Shown piece by piece: positions 15,687-23,302 of a stretch of 64,000 nt of DNA (position 1 is the stretch's first letter; each line of letters opens with the position of its first letter). The position numbers and the translations under genes are program-made. The stretch is from Kitasatospora sp. NBC_00240. Its GTDB lineage: Bacteria > Actinomycetota > Actinomycetes > Streptomycetales > Streptomycetaceae. The notes beneath the pieces were generated by a model that ran no database searches, was not told where the DNA came from, and saw nothing but the letters and a program-made list of their open reading frames with translations. The stretch is from positions 2,356,001 through 2,420,000 of the forward strand of contig NZ_JAPEMU010000001.1 in NCBI RefSeq assembly GCF_026342405.1. The letters are read 5' to 3'.

Positions 15687-16934
15687 ATGGCCGTGGTGGA
15701 GAAGTTCAGGTCGGCCGTGGGGCTGACCGGGCGGCGGGTCCTGCTCTGGTCGCTGCTCGGACGACTGCCGAACGCGATGTGCCCGATCGGGACGCTGCTG
15801 CTGGTGACCGGCAACACCGGCAGCGTCTGGCGCGGCTCGGCGGCGACCGGGGCACTGGCGATCGGCCAGGGCATCGGCGGCCCGCTGGTCGGCCGGCTCG
15901 CGGACCGCCGCGGCCAGCGGCCGGTGGGGCTGGCCGCGGCCGTGCTGAACACCGCGGCGATCCTGGCCCTGGTGCTGGCGTCCGAGCGGGACGCGCCGCT
16001 CGGCTGGCAGATCGCACCGGCCGCACTGGTCGGCCTGTCGATGCCGCTGGTGGGGCCGCTCTCGCGCAGCCGATGGGTACGACTCGCCGGCGGGAAGCGT
16101 GAGTTGACCTCCTCGATGATGTCGCTGGACGGGATCGTCGACGAGATCAGCTTCACCACAGGACCGGCCCTGGTCGGCCTGCTGGCCACCTTCGCCGACC
16201 CGGCGGCCGGCCTGCTGCTCGGCGCCGCGCTGGTCGGCGTCTGCGCCACCCTGTTCGCCCTGCACCCGAGCGCCTCCCCCGGCGAGGACACCCGCCGGGT
16301 CCGGTCGGCGGAGCCGCTGCTGACCACCCCCTACGTCCTGCTGCTGGCCGGCATGGCCCTGCTCGGGGCCTGCTTCGGCTCGCTGCAGGTCGGCGTCACG
16401 GCGAGCACCGAAGCCCTCGGGCAGCCGGGGGCCGCCGGGCTGCTGTACGCGTTCCTCGGATTCACCAGCGCCTTCTCCGGGGTGGCCACCGCAGCCCTGC
16501 CGACCCGACTGGGCCTGCCGCTGCGGCTGCGGACGGGCACCGCGCTGCTGTTCGCCGGCTCGCTGCTGCTGCTGGTCGCGGGGCACACCACGGCAGCGCT
16601 GACAGCGGCCATCGGGTGCGTCGGGGTGGCCGTCGCACCGCAGATGATCACGATGTTCGGGCTGGTCGAGCGGACCGTCCCGGCCGGCCGGCTGGGCGAG
16701 GCGATGGCCGCGCTGGTCAGCAGCATCACCCTGGCGCAGTCCGCGGGGACACTGGCCGGCGGCTGGGCCGCCGAGCGATGGGGGCCGGGCGCCCCGTTCC
16801 GGGTCACCGTGCTGGCCGCCGGGGCGGCCCTGCTGCTGGCCGGACTGACCGCCACCGAGGGCCGCTACCGACGCCGCCCCGAACCGGCCGCGCCGGCCGG
16901 GCCCGCCGTCGAGCGGGAGCCGGCCACCGCCTGA
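15687..16934 (+). CDS. MFS transporter, probable siderophore exporter, 415 aa
   Basis: Major facilitator with about 12 hydrophobic segments; the loop after helix 2 reads GRLADRRGQRP, the usual MFS motif A. Its place between a siderophore-binding lipoprotein and a siderophore synthesis operon suggests it exports the newly made siderophore, the role of PvsC in vibrioferrin loci. The ATG at 15687 follows GTGAGGG. The C-terminal tail is Arg/Pro/Ala-rich and cytoplasmic. The preceding 270 bp contain no clear iron box, so its iron control is not shown. A general drug-efflux role is possible. Confidence 0.88.
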   Translation: MAVVEKFRSAVGLTGRRVLLWSLLGRLPNAMCPIGTLLLVTGNTGSVWRGSAATGALAIGQGIGGPLVGRLADRRGQRPVGLAAAVLNTAAILALVLASERDAPLGWQIAPAALVGLSMPLVGPLSRSRWVRLAGGKRELTSSMMSLDGIVDEISFTTGPALVGLLATFADPAAGLLLGAALVGVCATLFALHPSASPGEDTRRVRSAEPLLTTPYVLLLAGMALLGACFGSLQVGVTASTEALGQPGAAGLLYAFLGFTSAFSGVATAALPTRLGLPLRLRTGTALLFAGSLLLLVAGHTTAALTAAIGCVGVAVAPQMITMFGLVERTVPAGRLGEAMAALVSSITLAQSAGTLAGGWAAERWGPGAPFRVTVLAAGAALLLAGLTATEGRYRRRPEPAAPAGPAVEREPATA

Positions 16935-16965
16935 GCGGTGGGGCGCCCGCCGGGCCGGCGGCGCC

Positions 16966-17811
16966 TCAGGGGACGGGCAGTTCCAGCCGCCGCACCCGTT
17001 CGGCGTCGCCGGTGCGCGGGCAGGTGAGGCAGGTCTCGGCGGGCCGGACGGTGTAGTAGAGGCAGCAGCCGAGCCGGGTGCGGGTCCGGTGCAGCCGCCC
17101 CTCGGTGCCCGGCAGGGTGCGGAACGCGGCGGCGCCGGGGAAGGGCGGGGTGTCACCGGGGAGCAGCGCGGTGGCGGCCGCGACGGCGGCCCCCTCCTCG
17201 CCGAGCATCCGGCCCAGGTACCAGACGCCGGAGACCAGGTCGTCGGTGACCATGCCCCACAGCGCGCGCGGGCCGCGCTTCAGGGGGGCCTGGAAGGCGG
17301 CGAGCACCGGGGTGACGTGGCCGGCGACGACCGCCCGCAGCTCGGCCCGCAGCTCGGCCTCGCCGGCCAGCACCCGCGCTCCCGGCAGGCCGGCCGCGGG
17401 GTCGTCCGGCAGGCAGGCGAAGTCGCCGGGGCGCAGCGCCAGGCCGCCGCCGACGGGGTCGATCCAGACGTCCTCCGGGCGGATCCGGGGCACCCGGCGC
17501 TCCAGGTACCAGGGGCCGCTGACGAGCAGGCAGACGGTCCACAGGTAGTGGTGCAGCAGCCGGGAGGCGGCGACGTGGTCGCGCGGGGTGCAGTCGTGGC
17601 CCGCCAGGATGCGGGTGGCCTCGCCGGCGATCAGCCGATCGAGGTGCAGCTCGACGTCGGCCATGCCGGCCCAGTCCTGCCCGGGGGTCGCGGCCGGGCC
17701 CTGAGCCGTCGTCAGTTCGACCCGCAGGGCGGGGCACCGGGCGGCGAGACGGTGGTACGTCCCGCCCGGCAGATCGACGGCACCGGGCCGGATCGACCGC
17801 ATGTCGGGCAT
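16966..17811 (-). CDS. FhuF-like ferric-siderophore reductase with 2Fe-2S motif, 281 aa
   Basis: Cytoplasmic reductase that releases iron from imported ferric siderophores. The C-terminus carries the FhuF-type cysteine pattern CC-x10-C-x2-C (CCLYYT...CLTC), which binds an unusual 2Fe-2S cluster. The middle is a helical IucA/FhuF-like domain. I chose the ATG at 17811 because TCTGGAG lies upstream at good spacing; an ATG at 17835 is less well placed. A perfect 19-bp iron box at 17843-17861 sits just upstream, so the gene should be repressed when iron is plentiful. It is divergent from the siderophore synthesis operon. Confidence 0.9.
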   Translation of the reverse strand: MPDMRSIRPGAVDLPGGTYHRLAARCPALRVELTTAQGPAATPGQDWAGMADVELHLDRLIAGEATRILAGHDCTPRDHVAASRLLHHYLWTVCLLVSGPWYLERRVPRIRPEDVWIDPVGGGLALRPGDFACLPDDPAAGLPGARVLAGEAELRAELRAVVAGHVTPVLAAFQAPLKRGPRALWGMVTDDLVSGVWYLGRMLGEEGAAVAAATALLPGDTPPFPGAAAFRTLPGTEGRLHRTRTRLGCCLYYTVRPAETCLTCPRTGDAERVRRLELPVP

Positions 17812-17842
17812 GGGGGCTCCAGAAGCATCGAGCACAGTCTAC

Positions 17843-17861
17843 TAAGGTGAGGCTCACCTTA
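17843..17861 (-). promoter_or_regulatory. Iron box (DmdR/IdeR-type), perfect palindrome
   Basis: TAAGGTGAG-G-CTCACCTTA is a perfect 19-bp palindrome of the DtxR/IdeR/DmdR operator type. It lies 32 bp upstream of the FhuF-like reductase start. Confidence 0.88.
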
Positions 17862-17921
17862 TAGCTAGAAAGTGACTGCGCATCACCCACCACCCCGGCG
17901 GGCCGGCGGCGCGGCTCGGAT

Positions 17922-17952
17922 TTGACGCACTTAGGCACACCTAACCTAGGAT
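17922..17952 (+). promoter_or_regulatory. Iron-regulated promoter of the siderophore operon
   Basis: TTGACG (17922-17927) and TAGGAT (17947-17952) form likely -35/-10 boxes with a 19-bp spacer. The second iron box (17931-17949, TTAGG-CACA-CCTAA plus CCTAG) fills the spacer; by eye it matches 13 of 19 positions of the iron-box consensus. Repressor binding here would block RNA polymerase. A long leader of about 420 nt follows. Confidence 0.8.
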
Positions 17953-18246
17953 TCCGTCCCGTGCTGAAAGATGATCAGCCGGGGCCGGGACTCGCGGAGT
18001 GCCGAAGAGCCGCCCGGCCCACGCCCCCGGTCCCGGCAGGTCGGCCGGAGGGCGGAACGGCGGCAGCGACCCCGCCCCGGTGACCTCCCCCACGACCCGA
18101 CCGACCCGGCGGACCGGCACCGGAGCGGCACCGACCGGCGGGGAACGAGCCCGGCCGCACGCGGCATGGTCCTCCCCCGTCCGGGCAGGCCGTGGAGGAC
18201 CGGCACCGGTGCCCGCCGACCGACCGGACACCCCGGTACGCCGCCG

Positions 18247-18360
18247 CCCCTGCCCCTGTCACCGTCCCTGCCCCTGCCCCTGCCGCCGCCCCTGCCCCTG
18301 TCACCGTCCCTGCCCCTGCCCCTGCCACCGTCCCTGCCCCCGTCACCGTCACCGTCACCG
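18247..18360. repeat. Hexanucleotide repeat in the siderophore operon leader
   Basis: Nineteen consecutive hexamers, mainly CCCCTG and TCACCG. They are arranged as two 42-bp superunits (18247-18288 and 18289-18330) that differ at one base, plus a shorter third unit. It ends 16 bp before the ATG of the ATP-grasp gene, with the ribosome site GGAGAGGA immediately after. The rest of the leader (17953-18246) holds no gene I can support. Confidence 0.85.
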
Positions 18361-18376
18361 GAGAGGACCGCCCCTC

Positions 18377-19582
18377 ATGCGGCTGTACCTGCTCGCCCTC
18401 AACCCCACCGACTCGGTCACCGAGGGCTTCCTGCCGGCCGCCGCGGCACTGGGGCTCGACGTCACCGTCCTCACCGACTCGGCCGAGGCCCACCGCGCCG
18501 CCTGCACGGCGCTCCCCCATCCGGTCGAGGTGCTGGAGTGCCAGGTCCAGGACTTCCGCGAGGTCGTCAGCCGGATCTCCCGCCACCACGCACCGGACGC
18601 GGTCTTCACCAACAGCGACCACCTGCAGACCCAGGCCGCCCTGGCGGCCGGGTACTTCGGCCTCCCGGCCAAGGACTGGAAGGCCACCCTGCGGGCCAAG
18701 AACAAGGCCGAGCTGCGCCGCCACCTCACCGCCTCCGGCCTGGACGCGGTCCGGTCGGCCGAACTGGCCCCGGGGCAGGACATCGCCGAACTCGCCGCCC
18801 TGGACGTCCCGTTCCCCTGCATCGTCAAGCCCCGGGAGGGCGTGGCCAGCGAGGACGTCGTGCTGGCCGAGGACCTCGACGCGCTGATCAGGCTCGGCAC
18901 CGAGATCCAGCAGCGGCGCAGCGGCGCAGCCCTGGTGGTCGAGGAGTTCCTGGTCGGCGACCTGCACACGCTGGAGACGCTCGGCGACGGGCGGACCAGG
19001 CACGTGCTCGGCGGGTTCCGCACCCGGGTCTCCCAGCCGCCCGGCTTCATCGAGGAGGCGCTGGAGTTCGTCCACGCCCACCCGAAGGCCGTGGTCGACC
19101 AGGTGCTCGTCCAGCTGGACGAACTCGGCGTGGGACTCGGCGCCTGCCACACCGAGTTCATCGTCCAGGCCGACGGCCGGGCCAGGATCGTCGAGGTCAA
19201 CTACCGGGCCATCGGCGACCGGGCCGACCTGGCGATGGCCCGGGTGCTCGGCATCCCCTACTTCGAACTCGTCCTGCGCACCCACCTCGGCGAGCGGCTG
19301 CCCGCCGACCTCGGCGCCCGCGGCGACCTGCACGCCCACAACCTGGCCGTCTGCGCCGACCGGGCCGGCACCCTCACCGCCGCCCCCGGGCCGACCGAGC
19401 TGGTCGACGGCGGCGTCCAGCTCTCCTACCGCCCGCTGCGGGCCCTCGGCGAGCGGCACCCCCACTACCGCACAAATCGCGACTACCTCGGCCTGATCTG
19501 GGCCCTCGGCCCGGACCTCGCCGCGCTCCGCGAGGCCGCCGCCGGGTTCGCCGCCGCCCAGCGGTGGGAGATCACACCGTGA
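18377..19582 (+). CDS. ATP-grasp ligase of siderophore synthesis (PvsA-like), 401 aa
   Basis: ATP-grasp amide ligase. It shows the nucleotide-binding lysine segment CIVKPREGVAS, EEFLVGD, and the metal-binding EVNYRAIGDR. The N-terminal domain begins MRLYLLALNPTDSVTEGF. In the vibrioferrin pathway the ATP-grasp PvsA joins an amino acid (L-alanine) to the citrate-derived intermediate; a like role is inferred here from the neighbours. The start at 18377 follows GGAGAGGA. It is first gene of the iron-regulated operon; its stop overlaps the next start by 4 nt (GTGA). The amino acid used cannot be read from the sequence. Confidence 0.88.
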   Translation: MRLYLLALNPTDSVTEGFLPAAAALGLDVTVLTDSAEAHRAACTALPHPVEVLECQVQDFREVVSRISRHHAPDAVFTNSDHLQTQAALAAGYFGLPAKDWKATLRAKNKAELRRHLTASGLDAVRSAELAPGQDIAELAALDVPFPCIVKPREGVASEDVVLAEDLDALIRLGTEIQQRRSGAALVVEEFLVGDLHTLETLGDGRTRHVLGGFRTRVSQPPGFIEEALEFVHAHPKAVVDQVLVQLDELGVGLGACHTEFIVQADGRARIVEVNYRAIGDRADLAMARVLGIPYFELVLRTHLGERLPADLGARGDLHAHNLAVCADRAGTLTAAPGPTELVDGGVQLSYRPLRALGERHPHYRTNRDYLGLIWALGPDLAALREAAAGFAAAQRWEITP

Positions 19583-21306
19583 ACACCGAACAGCAGTTGA
19601 CCCTCCGGGTGCTCTCGGCTCTGCTGCGCGAGGACGTGCTGGGGCTGCGGACCCGCGGCGTGCCGACCGACCGGGCCGACGGCCGCTGGCTGCGCCTCGA
19701 CCTCGACGCCGGCACCCTGCTGCTGCCGGTGGCCGAGGACGGGTTCCAGTGCGAGTACGCCGCCCGGCTGCCGCTGCTGGAGGCCGACGGCGTCCGCCTC
19801 ACCTCACTGGCGGCCGTCCTGGCCCGGGTGCGGGACTTCGCCGACCCCGAGGACCGCGGCGGCCACGAGGACTTCGCCGAGGAGTGCCGGCAGACGCTGG
19901 CCACCATGGAGCTGCACGACCGGGCCCGGCCCGGGGTGCTGGCCGCCCTCGCCGCCCGGTACGGCGCCGACCCGGCCGACTGGACGGGTCCGGCCGCCGC
20001 CCTCGCCCAGGACACCCTGGCGGCCTACCTGGACCACCCGGTGTACCCCACCGCCCGTGGCCGCTCCGGTCTGACCGAGGACGAACTCGTCGGCCACGCA
20101 CCCGAGTTCCACCCCACCTTCGAACTGCACTGGATCGCGCTGCCGCCCGGCACGGTCGAGCCCCCCGGCCCGCGGCCGCTGCCCGACTGGTGGCCCACCC
20201 CCGCCGACATCGGCCTGCCCGAACTGCCCCGCGACCACCTCACCCTGCCCGTCCATCCGCTGACCGCCGGCCCGCCGCTGGCCGAGGCCCTGCGCGCCGC
20301 CGGCCTGGCGGGCCTCGCCGTACCGGGCCGCAAGGCGTACCTGGAGGTGGTCCCCACCCTGTCGATGCGGACCGTCGCCGTGGCCCGGGACCCGCGCTGC
20401 CACCTCAAGCTGCCGCTGGCCACCGCCACCCTCGGCCGGCGCAACCGGCGCACCATCAAGGCCGGCGTGCTGCCCGACGGAGCCGCCGGGCAGCGGCTGC
20501 TGGAGACCGTGATCGGCCGGGAGCCGCGGTTCGCCGGCACCGTCCTGCACGCCGACGAACAGTCCTGGACCGAGGGCGGCCACGAGCTGCTGGCCGTCCT
20601 GCTGCGCCGCCAGCCGGCCGGCCTGGACGAGGCCGTCAACGTCCCGCTGGCCGCGCTGGCGGCCACCGCTCCGGGCGGCCGGCTCGTCCTCGACCACCTC
20701 GCCGACCGGTTCTACGACGGCGACCCGCTCGCGCTCTACGACGCCCTGCTCACCCTGCTGCTGGACTGGCAGACCACCCTCTTCCGCTACGGCGTGGCGC
20801 TGGAGTCGCACCAGCAGAACACCTCGCTGGTCCTCGACCGGGCCGGCGGCGCCACCCGGCTGCGGCTGCTCTGCAAGGACAACGACGGACTGCGGGTCAA
20901 CGGCCCCCGCCTCGCCGCCGCCCTCGGCGAACTGGGCCCCCCGCCGGGCGAGTTCGCCGACCCCCGGATGACCGGGAGCAGCGACCGGCCGCTCACCGAC
21001 CTCTTCACCACCATCACCGTCCACCTCTGCGCGGCCTCCCTCGCCTTCGCCCTGGCCGCACACGGCCGGGCCCCGCTGGAGACCTCGCTGGGCCTGCTGC
21101 GCAGGCGCCTCACCGAGGCCCTCGACCGGCTCGGCGCGGACGGCGCCGCGCTCCGCGCCGCCGTGCTGGAGGCCGACCGGCTCCCGGTCAAGGCCATGGT
21201 CACCGCGGGGACGCTGCTCAGCAAGGAGCGCTCCGGCGCCGCCGACATCAACAAGCACTACACCAGCGGCCCCAACTACCTGCGCCGGCAAGGGACTCCA
21301 CGATGA
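19579..21306 (+). CDS. IucA/IucC family NIS siderophore synthetase 1, 575 aa
   Basis: NRPS-independent siderophore synthetase that activates a carboxylate (usually citrate) as the adenylate and couples it to an amine or alcohol. Family blocks visible are LPVHPLTAG, PTLSMRTVAV, HLKLPLATATLGRRNRR (ATP and citrate binding), ESHQQNTSLVLD, and a C-terminal FhuF-like helical domain. Its length is typical (575-620 aa). The GTG at 19579 overlaps the ATP-grasp stop. It differs clearly from the second synthetase (HPLT instead of HPWQ), so the two probably catalyse different condensations, as PvsB and PvsD do. Confidence 0.93.
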   Translation: MNTEQQLTLRVLSALLREDVLGLRTRGVPTDRADGRWLRLDLDAGTLLLPVAEDGFQCEYAARLPLLEADGVRLTSLAAVLARVRDFADPEDRGGHEDFAEECRQTLATMELHDRARPGVLAALAARYGADPADWTGPAAALAQDTLAAYLDHPVYPTARGRSGLTEDELVGHAPEFHPTFELHWIALPPGTVEPPGPRPLPDWWPTPADIGLPELPRDHLTLPVHPLTAGPPLAEALRAAGLAGLAVPGRKAYLEVVPTLSMRTVAVARDPRCHLKLPLATATLGRRNRRTIKAGVLPDGAAGQRLLETVIGREPRFAGTVLHADEQSWTEGGHELLAVLLRRQPAGLDEAVNVPLAALAATAPGGRLVLDHLADRFYDGDPLALYDALLTLLLDWQTTLFRYGVALESHQQNTSLVLDRAGGATRLRLLCKDNDGLRVNGPRLAAALGELGPPPGEFADPRMTGSSDRPLTDLFTTITVHLCAASLAFALAAHGRAPLETSLGLLRRRLTEALDRLGADGAALRAAVLEADRLPVKAMVTAGTLLSKERSGAADINKHYTSGPNYLRRQGTPR

Positions 21307-21452
21307 CGACCGCGGAGGCCGGCCGTGGCCGCCCGCCTGCCCCGCTCCCCGGCACTGCCCGGCCGGGTCCCGCCCCGGCCTCCGGGGACGCCGTGGTGGC
21401 CGCCGGTGCGGCCGCGCCCACCCTCCTCCCCCGCACCCGCTGGAGTCGTTGA
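21303..21452 (+). CDS. Small coupled ORF between the two NIS synthetases, 49 aa
   Basis: An ORF whose ATG overlaps the stop of synthetase 1 (ATGA) and whose TGA overlaps the start of synthetase 2 (TGATG), so ribosomes could pass through without release. The peptide is rich in Pro, Ala, Gly and Arg, begins MTTAEAGRGRPPAPLPG and has no recognisable domain. It could be a true small protein, but more likely it is a coupling device or the remnant of a lost N-terminus. A ribosome site (GGAG at 21442-21445) for synthetase 2 lies near its end. Confidence 0.4.
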   Translation: MTTAEAGRGRPPAPLPGTARPGPAPASGDAVVAAGAAAPTLLPRTRWSR

Positions 21453-23302
21453 TGCCGTTGCCCGTACCGCCGCCCACCCCCGACACCCCTGAACTCCCCT
21501 CCGCCGATCAGGCGGTGGCGCACACCCTGCTCAACTGCCTGCTGCGCGAGGTCTCCGGGCCCGAACAGCAGAGCGCCGTCGCCGACGGCCGGCTGCTGAT
21601 CCGGCTCCCCCGGCGGGGAACGCTGCTGCGGGTCGCCCTGCGACGCACCTCGCTGATCGGCGCCCACCGCTTCACCGGCCCGGTCAGCGAGGAACGGGGG
21701 GACGGCTGGGCCGAGTTGGACTGGCGCGAGCTGGCCGGCCACATCGGGCAGGAACTGACGCTGCGCAGCGGGGTCGACAACGAGGAGTTCGCCGAGCAGC
21801 TGGCCTCCAGCCACGAGGGGGTCAGCAACGCGCTGTCCGGGCGGGGTGAACCGGGCGGGGACCGGTACCTGGAGTCCGAGCAGGCCCTGCTGTTCGGCCA
21901 CCGGTTCCACCCGGCGCCCAAGTCGCGCTCGGAGGGCCGGGCCGCCTGGGCCGCGTACGCGCCGGAGGCCCGGGCCGCCTTCCCGCTGCGCCACCTCGCG
22001 GTGCGGGCCGACCTGCTCGCCGAGGAGAGCCTGGACCCGGCGGTCACCGACCTGCTCGACGGACTGCGCGAAGTCCCCGCCGGGTACCGGCTGCTGCCCG
22101 CACACCCCTGGCAGTACGAGCTGCTGCGCGGCGCCCCCGCACTGCGGGCCGCCCTCGCGCGCGGCAAGGTGCTGGACCTCGGCACCGGCGGCGCGCCGTT
22201 CACCCCGACGGCCTCGGTGCGCACCCTGTACGGCGAGGGCGCCTTCCTCAAGTTCAGCCTGAACATCCGGATCACCAACTGCCTGCGCAAGAACGCCGCG
22301 TACGAGCTGACCGGCGCGGTCGCGCTGACCAGGCTGCTGGCCCCGGCGCTCGACGAGCTGGCCGGGCGGTTCCCGGACGCGGCCGTGCTCCGCGAGCCGG
22401 CCTTCCGCACGCTGGCCCTGCCCGGGCCGGACGGGACGCCGGACGTCACCCTGTTCGAGGGCTTCGGGCTGATCGTCCGGGAGGGCCTGGCGGGGGTGCT
22501 GCGCCCCGGCGTCACCCCGCTGCTGGCGGCCGCCGTGGCCGACGAGTACCCGACCAGCTCCGCGCACATCGCCCGGCTGCTCGCCGGCGCCGGCCCGGCG
22601 GCCGCGCTGGACTGGTGGCGGACGTACCTGCGGCTGCTGCTGCCGCCGGTGCTGGCCGCCTACTTCGACCACGGGGTGGTGCTGGAGCCGCACCTGCAGA
22701 ACGTGCTGATCGGTGTGGACGGCGACGGCCGCCCGGTGCAGGTGCTCTTCCGCGATCTGGAGGGCACCAAGCTCCTCCCCGGGCAGAACGCGGCGCTGCT
22801 CGCCCGGTTGCCGCCGGAGGTGGCCGGGCCGATGGCCTACGACCCGCAGCGCGGCTGGGACCGGGTGGTGTACTGCCTGCTGGTCAACCACGTCGCCGAG
22901 CTGCTGGCCGCGATCGCCGACCTGCACCCGGAGCTGGAGGGCGCGCTCTGGGGGAGCGTCCGCGCCGCCCTGCGGGCCCATGCCGACGCGAACGGCTGCC
23001 CGCCCCGGCTGAGCGCCCTGCTGGCGGGGGTGCCGCTGCCCGCCAAGGCGAATCTGCTGACCCGCTGGGAGCGCAAGGCGGACCGCGAGGCGGGCTACGT
23101 CCGGCTGCCGTCCCCGCTCGGCGGGTCGGCGCCCGCCCCGGCCACCGGGCGCGGATCCGGGCCCGGCGCGCCGGCCCGGCCCTGGGCCGAGGGCCGCCCG
23201 CCCGCGACCCGCCGCGCCGACCTCCTCCGGGCCGCACCGGCGGCGGCCGTCCGCCTGCCCGCGCACGCCCCCGCCCTCTCCCGCCCCCGGAGGCCCCGAT
23301 GA
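21452..23302 (+). CDS. IucA/IucC family NIS siderophore synthetase 2, 616 aa
   Basis: Second NIS synthetase. Blocks: LLPAHPWQYELL, TASVRTLY, FLKFSLNIRITNCLRKN (ATP/citrate site), LEPHLQNVLIG and FRDLEGTKL near the C-terminal third. It resembles synthetases such as PvsD/AcsD that carry HPWQ. The last 60 residues are a Pro/Ala/Arg-rich tail not needed by the family. The ATG at 21452 has GGAG six nt upstream; a TTG one codon earlier is less likely. The stop overlaps the decarboxylase start (ATGA). Citrate is the probable acid substrate; the nucleophile is undetermined. Confidence 0.93.
   Translation: MPLPVPPPTPDTPELPSADQAVAHTLLNCLLREVSGPEQQSAVADGRLLIRLPRRGTLLRVALRRTSLIGAHRFTGPVSEERGDGWAELDWRELAGHIGQELTLRSGVDNEEFAEQLASSHEGVSNALSGRGEPGGDRYLESEQALLFGHRFHPAPKSRSEGRAAWAAYAPEARAAFPLRHLAVRADLLAEESLDPAVTDLLDGLREVPAGYRLLPAHPWQYELLRGAPALRAALARGKVLDLGTGGAPFTPTASVRTLYGEGAFLKFSLNIRITNCLRKNAAYELTGAVALTRLLAPALDELAGRFPDAAVLREPAFRTLALPGPDGTPDVTLFEGFGLIVREGLAGVLRPGVTPLLAAAVADEYPTSSAHIARLLAGAGPAAALDWWRTYLRLLLPPVLAAYFDHGVVLEPHLQNVLIGVDGDGRPVQVLFRDLEGTKLLPGQNAALLARLPPEVAGPMAYDPQRGWDRVVYCLLVNHVAELLAAIADLHPELEGALWGSVRAALRAHADANGCPPRLSALLAGVPLPAKANLLTRWERKADREAGYVRLPSPLGGSAPAPATGRGSGPGAPARPWAEGRPPATRRADLLRAAPAAAVRLPAHAPALSRPRRPR

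Noticed and set aside
18192..18887. ORF reading through the hexanucleotide repeat as Pro-Ala-Val-Thr repeats
   Set aside because: It runs out of frame into the ATP-grasp gene, which has a good ribosome site and clear motifs at 18377. The repeat reading has no proper end.
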